Shown one piece after another: positions 52,407-61,652 of a stretch of 64,000 nt of DNA. Origin of the DNA: Bacillota bacterium (GTDB lineage: Bacteria > Bacillota > Clostridia > Acetivibrionales > DSM-1351); contig JAEZRV010000087.1 of NCBI GenBank assembly GCA_023444055.1, forward strand, positions 62,001 to 126,000, in the 5' to 3' direction. The notes under the pieces were generated by a model. The model saw nothing but the letters and a program-made list of their open reading frames with translations. It was not told where the DNA came from and made no database searches. Each line of letters starts with the position of its first letter. The stretch's first letter is position 1. The position numbers and the translations under genes are program-made.

Positions 52407-53429
52407 ATGAGTGTAGAAATTTTGAAAAAACAGATCAAAGAAAATAAACTACAAAATGTTTATCTTTTTTATGGTGCTGAAGAATACTTAATGAAATATT
52501 ATATTAACGCTATACAAAAAATAATTGTGAATGAAGAAAATAGTGAGCTTAATTTTATTTCATTTGATGGTAAGATTGATGAAGATACGATTATTGCTAA
52601 TTGTGAAACTTTACCAATGTTCAGTGAAAGGAAGCTGATTATTGTTAAAAACTCAGGAATGTTTAAATCAAAAAAAGGCGATAGCGATAGCAAAGTATCA
52701 GCTAAAAAGTCCACTAAAGATAAGTTTTCTGAATACTTGGAAAATATGCCACCTTATACATGCTTGATTATGGTTGAAGCAGAGATTGATAAAAGACTAA
52801 AGCTGGTTAATACAATTAAAAAAAATGGTCTTATTGTAGAATTGGATTTCCAAAAACCAGCGGACTTAGTAAAATGGGTTACAAAGGTATTGAGCAGCTA
52901 CAAAAAGAACATTAATCAAATGGCTGCCTCATATTTGGTTGAAAATAGCGATTATTCAATGACTGAGCTACTTAATGAGATAGATAAAATAATTAATTTT
53001 GTCGGTGATAAGCAAGAGATAACAATTAACGATATTGAAAGCGTATGTAATAAATCAATAAAGAGTAGGATATTTGACCTCACTGATGCTATTTCAGCGG
53101 GAAACACATCTAAGGCTCTAAATTTGTTAAATGATATGGCAGCACTAAAGGAACCTATGCAAAAAGTTTTATTCATGATTATAAGGCAAATTAGAATGTT
53201 ATACAGGATAAAGCTTCTTAGACTGAAAGGCATGAGAGAAGATTTAGTGACAAAGCAATTAGGACTTACGCCTTATGTCGCTTCAAAGGTAATGAGTGTT
53301 AGTAAAAATATGGATATTAATACTCTTGAAAGGGCTATGTATTATAGCTTAGAACTGGATGAATCAATAAAAACAGGAAGGATAACAGATAGAGTGGCTA
53401 TAGAACTTCTGATTGCATCTATGGGTTAG
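52407..53429 (+). CDS. holA: DNA polymerase III delta subunit
   Basis: 340 residues, normal for the clamp-loader delta subunit, which opens the beta clamp during loading. Features include V-Y-L-F-Y-G-A-E-E-Y-L near the N-terminus, the degenerate AAA+ region (~20-190) and the C-terminal collar domain with L-Y-R-I-K-L-L-R and H-P-like helix A-S-K-V-M-S. The delta subunit lacks a functional P-loop, as is seen here. AGAGGA lies before the ATG. It follows comEC by 82 nt, the frequent arrangement in Firmicutes. Confidence 0.9.
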   Translation: MSVEILKKQIKENKLQNVYLFYGAEEYLMKYYINAIQKIIVNEENSELNFISFDGKIDEDTIIANCETLPMFSERKLIIVKNSGMFKSKKGDSDSKVSAKKSTKDKFSEYLENMPPYTCLIMVEAEIDKRLKLVNTIKKNGLIVELDFQKPADLVKWVTKVLSSYKKNINQMAASYLVENSDYSMTELLNEIDKIINFVGDKQEITINDIESVCNKSIKSRIFDLTDAISAGNTSKALNLLNDMAALKEPMQKVLFMIIRQIRMLYRIKLLRLKGMREDLVTKQLGLTPYVASKVMSVSKNMDINTLERAMYYSLELDESIKTGRITDRVAIELLIASMG

Positions 53430-53571
53430 AATTGTTTAATGTTTAGAGGATTAACTAACTTAATAATGAGAATATTGCGAAAATCTCTTGTATTAATCTT
53501 TATGTATCCCATTTGCAATCTTTTATAATAAAATGAATCGTAGCAATTAAAAAAAATCGGGGGTTAAAAAA

Positions 53572-55332
53572 TTGTATAAATGGATTTTAAAGAATCCTAA
53601 AAGGGACTTCAAAAAGATGTCCCAAACATTGGGAGTTAGTGAGCTTATTTGCAGGATTTTAGTAAATAGGTGCGTTGACGATTATGATATGGCAAAATGC
53701 TTTATTCAACCTGATATTGAAGGCTTATTCAATGCTAGATTGATGAAGGACTTAGAAAAGGGCACGTTGATAATAAAGGATAAAATAGAGTCAGGTAAAA
53801 AAATAAGAATAATTGGTGACTATGATGTTGATGGAGTTATTAGCACATATATACTATTTAAAGCAATAAGCAGATGTGGTGGCAGAGTTGATTATGTTAT
53901 ACCTCACAGAATTTATGATGGCTATGGCATTAATGATACCATTATTGAAAGAGCAAAAGAGGAAGATGTTGACACCATTATTACATGTGATAATGGTATT
54001 TCAGCTATAGAACAGATAAAGTATGCCAAGGAATTAGGCATTACAGTTATAATAACAGATCATCATGATGTGCCTTTTATAGAGGATTCCGATAATAACA
54101 AAATACAAGTAACGCCAGAAGCCGATGCGGTTATTGATATGAAACAAGCTGAATGTAAGTATCCGTTCAAGCTGCTATGTGGTGCAGGGGTAGCATTTAA
54201 ATTCATTCAAGTTCTATATCAGGAAATGAATATCCCAAAGCATGAAGAATCAGCATTTTATGAGTTTCTTGCAATTGCAACAGTATGTGATGTTGTTGAC
54301 TTAACGGGAGAAAATAGAATATTGGTCAAAAATGGGTTAAAAACTATTAGCAACAGTCAGAATATTGGTTTAAATGCACTTATGGAACAAACTGGGATTA
54401 TCGGCAAAGATATCGGTGTTTATCATTTGGGTTTTATCATAGGACCTTGCATAAATGCGTCTGGAAGACTGGATTGTGCTATTAAGGGATTAGAGCTGCT
54501 GCTCTGTACAAATAGTGATGAAGCGGTAGTAAGAGCGGAGGAGCTTCATTGCTTGAATACCGAAAGAAAAAATATGACATTAGCTGGAGTGGAGGAAGCA
54601 GTTGCCACTATTGAAAACAGTGATTTGAAAAATGATAAAGTACTAGTTGTATATAGACCTAATATTCATGAAAGCATAGCTGGTATAATAGCTGGCAAGG
54701 TTAGAGAAAAGTTTAATGTTCCTACTTTTATTTTAACAGATAGTGAAAATTGTGTTAAAGGTTCTGGAAGGTCGATAGATGCTTACAATATGTTCGAAGA
54801 ACTGCAAAAATGTAAGGAGCTTTTAACAAGGTTCGGAGGTCACCCATTAGCAGCGGGTTTTAGTCTTGAACCTAATAACGTAGATGTTTTGAGAAAACAG
54901 CTAAATAATTGTTCTGTGTTAACAGAGGATGATCTAATTCCAAAAGTGTATATTGATGCGCGAATACCTATTGACACAGTTAGCCTTTCATTAGCAGAGG
55001 AACTTAAGATACTTGAACCTTATGGCAAAGGAAATTCTAAACCACTTTTTGCCGACAAAAACATAAGAGTTAGTAGAGCAACAGTATTAGGTGTCAATAA
55101 AAATGTACTAAAGCTTAGATTGTTGTCTAATAATAAATACATTGACAGTATTTATTTTGGCGATATTCAAGAATTCGACCAGTATATAACAGAAAAATTT
55201 GGAGAACAGGAGCTGAACAAAATATATTCTGGATATGCTAATGATGTTAAACTTGATATGACTTTTCATATTGACATAAATGAATATAATGGAAATCGAA
55301 ATGTTCAGCTTATAATGCAAAACTATAGATAA
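53572..55332 (+). CDS. recJ: Single-stranded-DNA 5'-3' exonuclease RecJ
   Basis: 586 residues. The DHH phosphoesterase motifs are present: G-D-Y-D-V-D-G-V (~80-90), T-C-D-N-G-I, I-T-D-H-H-D-V (~162-168) and H-E-S-I-A-G-I-I-A-G-K in the DHHA1 region with G-G-H-P-L-A-A-G-F. An OB domain follows (~450-580). RecJ acts in recombination, mismatch and base-excision repair. The start TTG 53572 has GGGGG upstream at ~9 nt. It is a little shorter than E. coli RecJ (577) plus C-terminal extension types, so it is the compact Gram-positive form. A 390-nt gap follows. Confidence 0.92.
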   Translation: MYKWILKNPKRDFKKMSQTLGVSELICRILVNRCVDDYDMAKCFIQPDIEGLFNARLMKDLEKGTLIIKDKIESGKKIRIIGDYDVDGVISTYILFKAISRCGGRVDYVIPHRIYDGYGINDTIIERAKEEDVDTIITCDNGISAIEQIKYAKELGITVIITDHHDVPFIEDSDNNKIQVTPEADAVIDMKQAECKYPFKLLCGAGVAFKFIQVLYQEMNIPKHEESAFYEFLAIATVCDVVDLTGENRILVKNGLKTISNSQNIGLNALMEQTGIIGKDIGVYHLGFIIGPCINASGRLDCAIKGLELLLCTNSDEAVVRAEELHCLNTERKNMTLAGVEEAVATIENSDLKNDKVLVVYRPNIHESIAGIIAGKVREKFNVPTFILTDSENCVKGSGRSIDAYNMFEELQKCKELLTRFGGHPLAAGFSLEPNNVDVLRKQLNNCSVLTEDDLIPKVYIDARIPIDTVSLSLAEELKILEPYGKGNSKPLFADKNIRVSRATVLGVNKNVLKLRLLSNNKYIDSIYFGDIQEFDQYITEKFGEQELNKIYSGYANDVKLDMTFHIDINEYNGNRNVQLIMQNYR

Positions 55333-55740
55333 ACTTAAACTTTACAGTTGATAAATGTTAATATAGACAGTTATAATATATTTATATACTAAGACTGAAT
55401 CCATTACATGGAAGCAGATAATATTGAAAACAAAAAACTACATGAAAATAGTTCCGTTTGAGGTAAGTTAAAAATCAAATTGCTTGTAAGTATGTCAGTA
55501 TTTCATTATAATAGTTATATCTTGTAATAAATCAAATAAATATTTTAAATGTACTTACTTTATTAAATCAATAATTTATTCAGTATAATTGTTTTATTAA
55601 TAATTTATTAAGCAGTTACAGTAGATAATGAGTCATGGCAATATATGGTGATACGAAAGACTGTATATAATGAAATTGTATGGTAATACAAAGTATGGTA
55701 TTTTATTAAAATAAATAGTTAATTGAAGGGGAGTATTACA
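55333..55740. other. 408-bp AT-rich gap before apt
   Basis: No reading frame with a Shine-Dalgarno and no strong hairpin with a T-run is evident. TATAAT at 55666-55671 may be the -10 box of apt, with a poor -35. The segment at 55676-55705 contains the direct repeat GTATGGTA(A/T)T. No purine riboswitch is recognisable. Confidence 0.45.
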
Positions 55741-56256
55741 ATGGATTTTAAATCAAAACTTAGGCATGTTATGGATTTTCCAAAGGAAGGAATTGATTTT
55801 ATTGATATAACTACAGTGTTGCAAGACGCAGAGGCATTCAAATGCTGTATGGACAAATTCTCAGAACTTGCTGGACAGATGGAGGACTTTGATATAATTC
55901 TTGGGTCTGAGTCTAGAGGATTTATTTTCGGTGCCCCCCTTGCATACAAAATGGGAAAAGGGTTTGTTCCAGTAAGAAAAAAAGGTAAACTCCCTTACAA
56001 GACAATTAGTGCAGAATATGATTTAGAATATGGAAAAGATATTTTAGAAATACATGCTGATGCAATAAAACCTGGTCAAAATGTTTTGATAGTAGATGAT
56101 CTCCTTGCAACAGGCGGAACTGCTGATGCTAATATTAGATTGGTTGAGCAGCTTGGAGGAAAGGTTGTTGGCCTTGTATATTTTATTGAACTTTCAATGC
56201 TTAATGGCAGAGAGAAGTTAAAGGATTATAAAGTAGAATCTATTGTAGAGTTTTAA
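55741..56256 (+). CDS. apt: Adenine phosphoribosyltransferase
   Basis: 171 residues, standard length. It salvages adenine to AMP using PRPP. The PRPP-binding loop V-L-I-V-D-D-L-L-A-T-G-G-T is complete, and the N-terminal D-F-P-K-E-G-I-D-F-I-D-I-T-T and E-S-R-G-F-I-F-G motifs are characteristic. AAGGGGAG precedes ATG 55741 by 8 nt; the longer in-frame TTG at 55723 is inside the Shine-Dalgarno region. The order apt-rel is a conserved Firmicutes arrangement, where purine salvage feeds GTP/ATP for alarmone control. Confidence 0.95.
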   Translation: MDFKSKLRHVMDFPKEGIDFIDITTVLQDAEAFKCCMDKFSELAGQMEDFDIILGSESRGFIFGAPLAYKMGKGFVPVRKKGKLPYKTISAEYDLEYGKDILEIHADAIKPGQNVLIVDDLLATGGTADANIRLVEQLGGKVVGLVYFIELSMLNGREKLKDYKVESIVEF

Positions 56257-56295
56257 TGAAGTTAAGTCATATTGACTAATGGAGGGCATTATATT

Positions 56296-58503
56296 TTGAC
56301 AGAGCGTTTTTTAGTACTTGTTGAAAAAGTAAAGAAATACGACCCTAATGCTAATGTCGAATTGCTGGAAAAGGCATATGCAGTTTCAAGTTCAGCGCAT
56401 GAGGGACAACAGAGAATTTCAGGTGAACCATTTATAATCCACCCGGTTGAAGTAGCGATTATTTTAGCTGATATGGAGCTGGATGTTACTGCCCTCGTTG
56501 CAGCTCTTCTCCATGATACTATTGAGGATACAACATGTACTTATGAAACGTTAAAAACACAGTTTGGGACGACGGTTGCAGAACTTGTTGATGGAGTTAC
56601 AAAATTGGGTAAAATTCCATTTACTTCAAAGGAAGAGCAACAGGTTGAAAACCTTAGAAAAATGTTTATGGCTATGGCAAAGGATATTCGTGTAATCATG
56701 ATTAAACTTGCCGATAGGTTACATAATATGCGTACTTTAAAATATATGACTGAGGGTAAACAGATTGAAAAAGCCAGTGAAACCTTGGAAATATATGCTC
56801 CATTAGCGCATAGACTTGGTATTTCTAAAATCAAATGGGAACTAGAGGATCTGTGCTTAAGGTATTTAGATCCAAAGGGGTATTATGATTTAGTTCAAAA
56901 AGTTGCCTATAAGAGAAAAGAAAGAGAAGCATATATTTCTGAAATAGTTCAAACTTTGAGAGTTAAAACTGATGAGCTTGGTTTAGAAAATGTCCAAATT
57001 GATGGAAGACCAAAGCACTTCTATAGTATTTATAGGAAGATGGTAGATCAGGGCAAAACAATAGAGCAGATATATGATTTATTTGCATTTCGCATAATTG
57101 TAAATACTGTTCAAGATTGTTATGCTTTGCTTGGTCTTGTCCATGAACTATACAAGCCTTTACCTGGTAGAGTTAAGGACTTTATTGCAATGCCTAAACC
57201 GAATATGTACCAATCTTTGCACACTACTTTAATTGGTCCTGAAGGAAAGCCATTTGAGGTTCAAATAAGGACATGGGACATGCATAGAGTAGCTGAAGTT
57301 GGTATAGCTGCTCATTGGAAGTATAAAGAAAACGGAAAAGATGGTGCAAATGGAGGAAAGGATCCTGTAGCAAAGGATTCTGAAAATAAATTTGCATGGC
57401 TAAGGCAGCTTTTAGAATGGCAGAAAGATACCAGAGATGAAAACGAATTTATGGAAACTCTAAAAATAGATTTGTTTACAGATGAGGTGTTTATATTTAC
57501 TCCAAAGGGTGATGTGCTTAATCTTCCAGTAGATTCTACACCTGTTGACTTTGCTTATTATATTCATAGTGCCATAGGGAATAAAATGATAGGAGCTAAA
57601 GTAAATGGTAAGATGGTTCCTATTGATTATACGCTTCAAAATGGTGATATTATTGAAATTTTAACTTCATCCACTATACATGGACCTAGCAGAGACTGGC
57701 TTAAAATAGTTAAGAGCAGCCAAGCTAGAAACAAGATAAATCAGTGGTTTAAGAAGGAAAAAAGAGAAGAGAATATCATTAGAGGCAAAGAAATGATTGA
57801 GAAGGAGCTTAAAAAGCAAGGGTTTACCTATAATCAATTGTTTAAGCCTGAATGGATTGAATTAGTTCTGCGCAAATATAATTTTTCGTCTTTAGAAGAT
57901 TTATATGCCGGTATTGGTTACGGCGCAATGACAACTAATAAAGTTTTAACAAAGCTGAAGGACGAGTTTAAAAAGACACTTAAACCTGAAGAGTTAGAAC
58001 AAATTCTTGAAAATATTGCTCAGAATAAAAATGAAAAAAAGAAAAAGCGTGTTCCTGAAAGCGGAATTGTTGTTAAGGGAATTGATAATTGTTTGGTAAG
58101 GCTTTCTAGGTGCTGTAATCCAGTCCCGGGTGATGAAATAATTGGTTATATAACCCGAGGAAGAGGGGTTTCAGTTCATCGAAGTGATTGTATAAATGTA
58201 ACTGCTGGTCTTGAAGAAGAAGGCAGACTAATAGATGTAAAATGGTTTTCCACTGTTGATGTGGCTTATAAGGCAGATATAACTGTAATGGCTCATGATA
58301 GAACAGCATTATTGCTAGATATAACAAATAGTATTGCTGAGTTGAAAATACCTATTAAAGCTTTAAATGCGAGAACTACAAAAGAGCAAGAAACTGTAAT
58401 AAATCTTACTCTGGAAATAACTAATACAGAGCAATTAGAAAAAATAATTAAAAAATTAAGAAAAATAGATAGCGTATTTGACGTAACAAGAAATAAGCAG
58501 TAG
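56296..58503 (+). CDS. rel: Bifunctional (p)ppGpp synthetase/hydrolase Rel
   Basis: 735 residues. Order: HD hydrolase domain (~35-190, H-P-V-E-V-A, L-L-H-D-T-I-E-D), synthetase domain (~225-340, G-R-P-K-H-F-Y-S-I-Y-R-K-M, Y-Q-S-L-H-T-T), TGS (~400-460, F-T-P-K-G-D-V), a helical and zinc-finger region with C-C-N-P-V-P-G-D, and a C-terminal ACT domain. Both active sites look intact, so it should make and degrade (p)ppGpp in response to uncharged tRNA. TTG 56296 is preferred because GGAGGG (56281-56286) lies 9 nt before it. The longer TTG at 56272 would include the Shine-Dalgarno in the coding region. Confidence 0.95.
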   Translation: MTERFLVLVEKVKKYDPNANVELLEKAYAVSSSAHEGQQRISGEPFIIHPVEVAIILADMELDVTALVAALLHDTIEDTTCTYETLKTQFGTTVAELVDGVTKLGKIPFTSKEEQQVENLRKMFMAMAKDIRVIMIKLADRLHNMRTLKYMTEGKQIEKASETLEIYAPLAHRLGISKIKWELEDLCLRYLDPKGYYDLVQKVAYKRKEREAYISEIVQTLRVKTDELGLENVQIDGRPKHFYSIYRKMVDQGKTIEQIYDLFAFRIIVNTVQDCYALLGLVHELYKPLPGRVKDFIAMPKPNMYQSLHTTLIGPEGKPFEVQIRTWDMHRVAEVGIAAHWKYKENGKDGANGGKDPVAKDSENKFAWLRQLLEWQKDTRDENEFMETLKIDLFTDEVFIFTPKGDVLNLPVDSTPVDFAYYIHSAIGNKMIGAKVNGKMVPIDYTLQNGDIIEILTSSTIHGPSRDWLKIVKSSQARNKINQWFKKEKREENIIRGKEMIEKELKKQGFTYNQLFKPEWIELVLRKYNFSSLEDLYAGIGYGAMTTNKVLTKLKDEFKKTLKPEELEQILENIAQNKNEKKKKRVPESGIVVKGIDNCLVRLSRCCNPVPGDEIIGYITRGRGVSVHRSDCINVTAGLEEEGRLIDVKWFSTVDVAYKADITVMAHDRTALLLDITNSIAELKIPIKALNARTTKEQETVINLTLEITNTEQLEKIIKKLRKIDSVFDVTRNKQ

Positions 58504-58525
58504 GCAAAAGTGGCATGGAGGTAAA

Positions 58526-58975
58526 ATGAGAGCGGTTGTACAAAGGGTAAGAAACTCTAAAGTAACAGTTGATGAAAATATTACAGGTGAAATAAAGCAA
58601 GGATTAATGGTTCTGCTAGGAGTGGGACTTGAGGATTCAAGTTTGGATGCTGATTATCTAGCGGAAAAGATTTTAAACCTACGTATATTTGAAGATCATG
58701 ATGGAAAAATGAATAGGTCTTTGATTGATATTAGCGGAGAAATACTAGTTGTTTCCCAATTTACTTTATATGGAGATTGCAGAAAAGGTAAAAGACCTAG
58801 TTTTGATAAGGCTGCAAGGCCGGAAATAGCGAAAGAACTATATGAATACTTTGTAAATAAATGCAAGCAATACGACATAAAAGTTCAAACAGGAATATTT
58901 CAAGCACATATGGTTGTTGATATAAGTAATGATGGTCCTGTTACAATTTTACTTGATAGCAAAAAGGAGTTTTAA
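58526..58975 (+). CDS. dtd: D-aminoacyl-tRNA deacylase
   Basis: 149 residues, full length. It removes D-amino acids (and glycine mischarged on tRNA-Ala) from tRNA. Both signature motifs are present: S-Q-F-T-L-Y-G-D near residue 78 and N-D-G-P-V-T-I-L (~138-145), the cross-subunit Gly-cisPro motif. GGAGG lies 6 nt before the ATG. It is 22 nt after rel, a pairing found in most Firmicutes, so these genes probably share a transcript. Confidence 0.95.
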   Translation: MRAVVQRVRNSKVTVDENITGEIKQGLMVLLGVGLEDSSLDADYLAEKILNLRIFEDHDGKMNRSLIDISGEILVVSQFTLYGDCRKGKRPSFDKAARPEIAKELYEYFVNKCKQYDIKVQTGIFQAHMVVDISNDGPVTILLDSKKEF

Positions 58976-58977
58976 AG

Positions 58978-59604
58978 ATGATTATAAAACCTATTTTTGG
59001 TGGTATATATGAATCAATTTCATATTTGGTTGGGGACACTGAAAAGGCAGTATTGATTGATGCCGGTGTTAAATGTGAAAAAGTTCTTGCTACTGCTAAA
59101 GAATTGAATTTAAATATTGAAAAAGTAATTCTTACACATGGGCATGTTGACCATATTATTGAGTTAAATGAAATAATAGAAAATACAAATGCAATGGTAT
59201 ATATTCATATTGATGACGAAAAGGCTTTGACAGATGCTAGATTTAATTTATCTGCATTTTCAGGTGAACCTACAACTTATAAAGGAAAATATGAAGTGCT
59301 GAGAGACGGAAGTGTATTACAATTAGAGAATCTGGAATTTAAAATTATTCATACACCAGGGCATACAATGGGGTCTATTTGTATTCAATTGAATAACACA
59401 CTATTTTCTGGAGATACATTATTTAGATTCAGTTATGGAAGAGTTGATTTTCCAAATGGCAGTATTGAAAAGATTTATGATTCTATAGTAAATAAGCTGT
59501 TTTTGTTACCAGATGATATGATTGTATACCCAGGACATGGAAATAGTACAACAATTGAGATGGAAAAGAGAGCAAATCCAATAAAGAGTGCTAGTCAGTG
59601 GTAA
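58978..59604 (+). CDS. MBL-fold metallo-hydrolase (glyoxalase II-like)
   Basis: 208 residues. The metal-binding motif T-H-G-H-V-D-H (H-x-H-x-D-H), the distal T-P-G-H-T and G-D-T-L-F, and C-terminal P-G-H-G are all present, giving a dinuclear zinc site. This is the short YcbL-like group, which often has weak hydroxyacylglutathione or thioester hydrolase activity; the true substrate is unknown. The ATG follows dtd by 2 nt, with AAGGAG inside the end of dtd. It is conserved in this position beside rel-dtd in clostridia. An R1 repeat begins 1-2 nt after the stop. Confidence 0.88.
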   Translation: MIIKPIFGGIYESISYLVGDTEKAVLIDAGVKCEKVLATAKELNLNIEKVILTHGHVDHIIELNEIIENTNAMVYIHIDDEKALTDARFNLSAFSGEPTTYKGKYEVLRDGSVLQLENLEFKIIHTPGHTMGSICIQLNNTLFSGDTLFRFSYGRVDFPNGSIEKIYDSIVNKLFLLPDDMIVYPGHGNSTTIEMEKRANPIKSASQW

Positions 59605-59605
59605 C

Positions 59606-59765
59606 AACTTGAAATTAGAGTTTGTGCAAACATGGTGCATTTCGAGTTAAGAAAAGCCACAAGTGTCTTTTCCAAAAATAGTTATATGTGTAAGTAAACA
59701 TATATGGCAAACTTGAAATTATAGTTTGTGCAAACATGGTGCATTTCAAGTTAAGAAAAGCCACA
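59606..59765 (+). repeat. R1 repeats, two copies ahead of hemZ
   Basis: Copy a: AACTTGAAAT (59606-59615) with ATTTCGAGTT (59639-59648). Copy b: AACTTGAAAT (59710-59719) with ATTTCAAGTT (59743-59752). The loops (AGTTTGTGCAAACATGGTGC) are identical; the right arms differ by one base, G in one and A in the other, both able to pair with T. Copy a has hairpin GAAAAGCCAC..GTGTCTTTTC; in copy b it is cut after GCCACA, where the hemZ ribosome-binding region begins. Confidence 0.8.
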
Positions 59766-59780
59766 ATGGAAGAGGATAAA

Positions 59781-61286
59781 ATGCTATTTTATAAAAATGA
59801 ATGTAACAGTATTAACTATGAATTTGAAGATATAATTAAATTATTCTTTTTACCTGATGAAATAAAATTATTGGATGGGCCTTGGGAGAAGTGTTCCGAG
59901 GCATTTCTTTTGTGCTGTACATCAGTATTTGGAGGCAGCGAATATATTAATCTGATTTTAAAAGATAAAGATTTTGATGAACTTGTTAAAATACCTTGTC
60001 AAGGTGCACTAGATACTGACGATAAGCAGGTACTTAAGAGTTTTAGAAGAATATTTAAGAGAAAACTATTCTCACTATTAGCTAATTACACAGGTAAAAC
60101 AATTCCGTGGGGGATTTTGACTGGAATTAGACCCACTAAATTAGTAAATGAATGTATTGATAATTGCATGTGTGAAAATGATATTATTTCTACTTTAAAA
60201 AAGGACTATTTCGTTACAGATAATAAGGCAAATCTTCTCTATGAGGTGGCAGAAAATCAAAGGGAAATGTTTTTAGATTCAAAGAAAAGTAGTGTTTCAT
60301 TATATATAGGAATTCCTTTTTGCCCGACCCGTTGTCTATATTGTTCTTTTAGCTCTAGCACTATAGGGCAGTATAAGAAAGTAATAGATTTATACGTTGA
60401 TACTTTGCTTAAAGAAATTCAGCAAACAGGAAAGTTAATAAAAGATAATGACTTTGAAATTGAAAGTATTTATATTGGTGGTGGAACACCAACATCGCTT
60501 AAGACTAGTCAATTATATAGACTTTTGCGAGGGATTGAAGAGTGCTTGGATGTTAGTAATCTAAAGGAATATACTATTGAAGCCGGACGACCTGATACCA
60601 TTGATATTGATAAATTAAAGGTAATTAAGGATAGTTTAGTAACTCGAATAAGTATAAATCCTCAGACAATGAATGCAGTTACATTAGAGAGAATAGGAAG
60701 AAAACATTCGCCAGAGGATATTGAAAAAGCATTTTATATGGCTCGTGAAATAGGCTTTGATAATATTAACATGGATTTAATTTGTGGCCTTCCAGGCGAA
60801 GATACAGATATGTTCATAAAAACACTTGAGAAAATAAAGCCTATGAAGCCTGATAGCTTAACTGTCCATACTATGGCAATAAAAAGAGCATCACGGCTTA
60901 CTGAAGAGAAAGAAAGTTATAATTTAGAAACTCAATATAAACAAGTTTCTGAAATGGTAGATATAGCTAGAGAATATGCAAAAAATATGGGGCTGGCTCC
61001 TTACTACTTATACAGACAGAAAAATATCCTTGGCAATTTAGAGAATGTAGGCTACAGTAAGAAGAATAAAGAATGTCTTTATAACATACAGATAATGGAG
61101 GAAAGACAATCTATATTTGCTTGTGGAGCAGGAGCGGCAACAAAAATTGTTTTCCCGCATAATAGAATAGAACGAGCCTTCAATGTCAAGACTGTAGAAG
61201 AGTATCTCAGAAGAGTAGATGAAATGATTGAGAGAAAAGCTAAGTTATGCAATGAATATAACGAGTATAAAAATAATAAATATTGA
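59781..61286 (+). CDS. hemZ: Coproporphyrinogen III dehydrogenase-like radical SAM enzyme HemZ
   Basis: 501 residues. A ~165-residue N-terminal domain precedes the radical SAM core with C-P-T-R-C-L-Y-C (C-x3-C-x2-C, the 4Fe-4S site), G-G-G-T-P-T, and P-Q-T-M-N and M-D-L-I-C-G-L-P-G-E motifs of the HemN family. HemZ is the Firmicutes member next to rel-dtd-hisS; its true substrate in anaerobes that lack full heme synthesis is unsettled. ATG 59781 is chosen, with AGAGGAT 5-7 nt upstream; a longer frame from 59736 would encode part of an R1 repeat. Its stop codon overlaps the -35 box of the hisS promoter. Confidence 0.9.
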   Translation: MLFYKNECNSINYEFEDIIKLFFLPDEIKLLDGPWEKCSEAFLLCCTSVFGGSEYINLILKDKDFDELVKIPCQGALDTDDKQVLKSFRRIFKRKLFSLLANYTGKTIPWGILTGIRPTKLVNECIDNCMCENDIISTLKKDYFVTDNKANLLYEVAENQREMFLDSKKSSVSLYIGIPFCPTRCLYCSFSSSTIGQYKKVIDLYVDTLLKEIQQTGKLIKDNDFEIESIYIGGGTPTSLKTSQLYRLLRGIEECLDVSNLKEYTIEAGRPDTIDIDKLKVIKDSLVTRISINPQTMNAVTLERIGRKHSPEDIEKAFYMAREIGFDNINMDLICGLPGEDTDMFIKTLEKIKPMKPDSLTVHTMAIKRASRLTEEKESYNLETQYKQVSEMVDIAREYAKNMGLAPYYLYRQKNILGNLENVGYSKKNKECLYNIQIMEERQSIFACGAGAATKIVFPHNRIERAFNVKTVEEYLRRVDEMIERKAKLCNEYNEYKNNKY

Positions 61287-61311
61287 CAATAGTTAAAGCA
61301 AATTTTAAAAT
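61283..61311 (+). promoter_or_regulatory. Promoter of the hisS-aspS operon
   Basis: TTGACA (61283-61288), 17-bp spacer, TAAAAT (61306-61311). The -35 box overlaps the stop of hemZ. The T-box leader begins shortly downstream. Confidence 0.75.
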
Positions 61312-61316
61312 ATATT

Positions 61317-61580
61317 ATAGGTTAATACTGTAAAGCCTTGAAAGGGAAGAGTATTTAACAATTACTATTTAAGGGAAAGGCTGCCTTGGACTGTGAGCAG
61401 CTTATAGTAATGTTGAGGAAAGACACCCTTTAGGGAGACTAGTACTCCACGGCTGATGAGAAAGCTCATCCGTTTTCTGCGTTAAAGAGTTTAAGTAGGT
61501 TCTATATTTGATAGAGTAATTAGGGTGGTACCGCGGGAAATATCCTCTCGTCCCTTACTGGGATTAGGGGGGCTTTTTTA
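61317..61580 (+). ncRNA. T-box leader of hisS-aspS
   Basis: The T-box sequence AGGGTGGTACCGCG is at 61522-61535, and stem I features (GGGAAGAGTA near 61344, a long internal stem, GGAAAGACACCC) lie upstream. A terminator stem CCTCTCGTCCC (61544-61554)/GGGATTAGGGG (61560-61570) is followed by TTTTTT. In the specifier position, before ACC, the sequence is GACACC: GAC (Asp, 61422-61424) overlaps CAC (His, 61424-61426). Uncharged cognate tRNA would stabilise the antiterminator and allow read-through. The remaining bases to 61652 hold only the hisS ribosome-binding site. Confidence 0.9.
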
Positions 61581-61652
61581 TGTAAAGGAGATATTACGAA
61601 GTACATTTGGATTTTGTTAAAAATTATATATATGATAGGAGTTGTGTATTAA

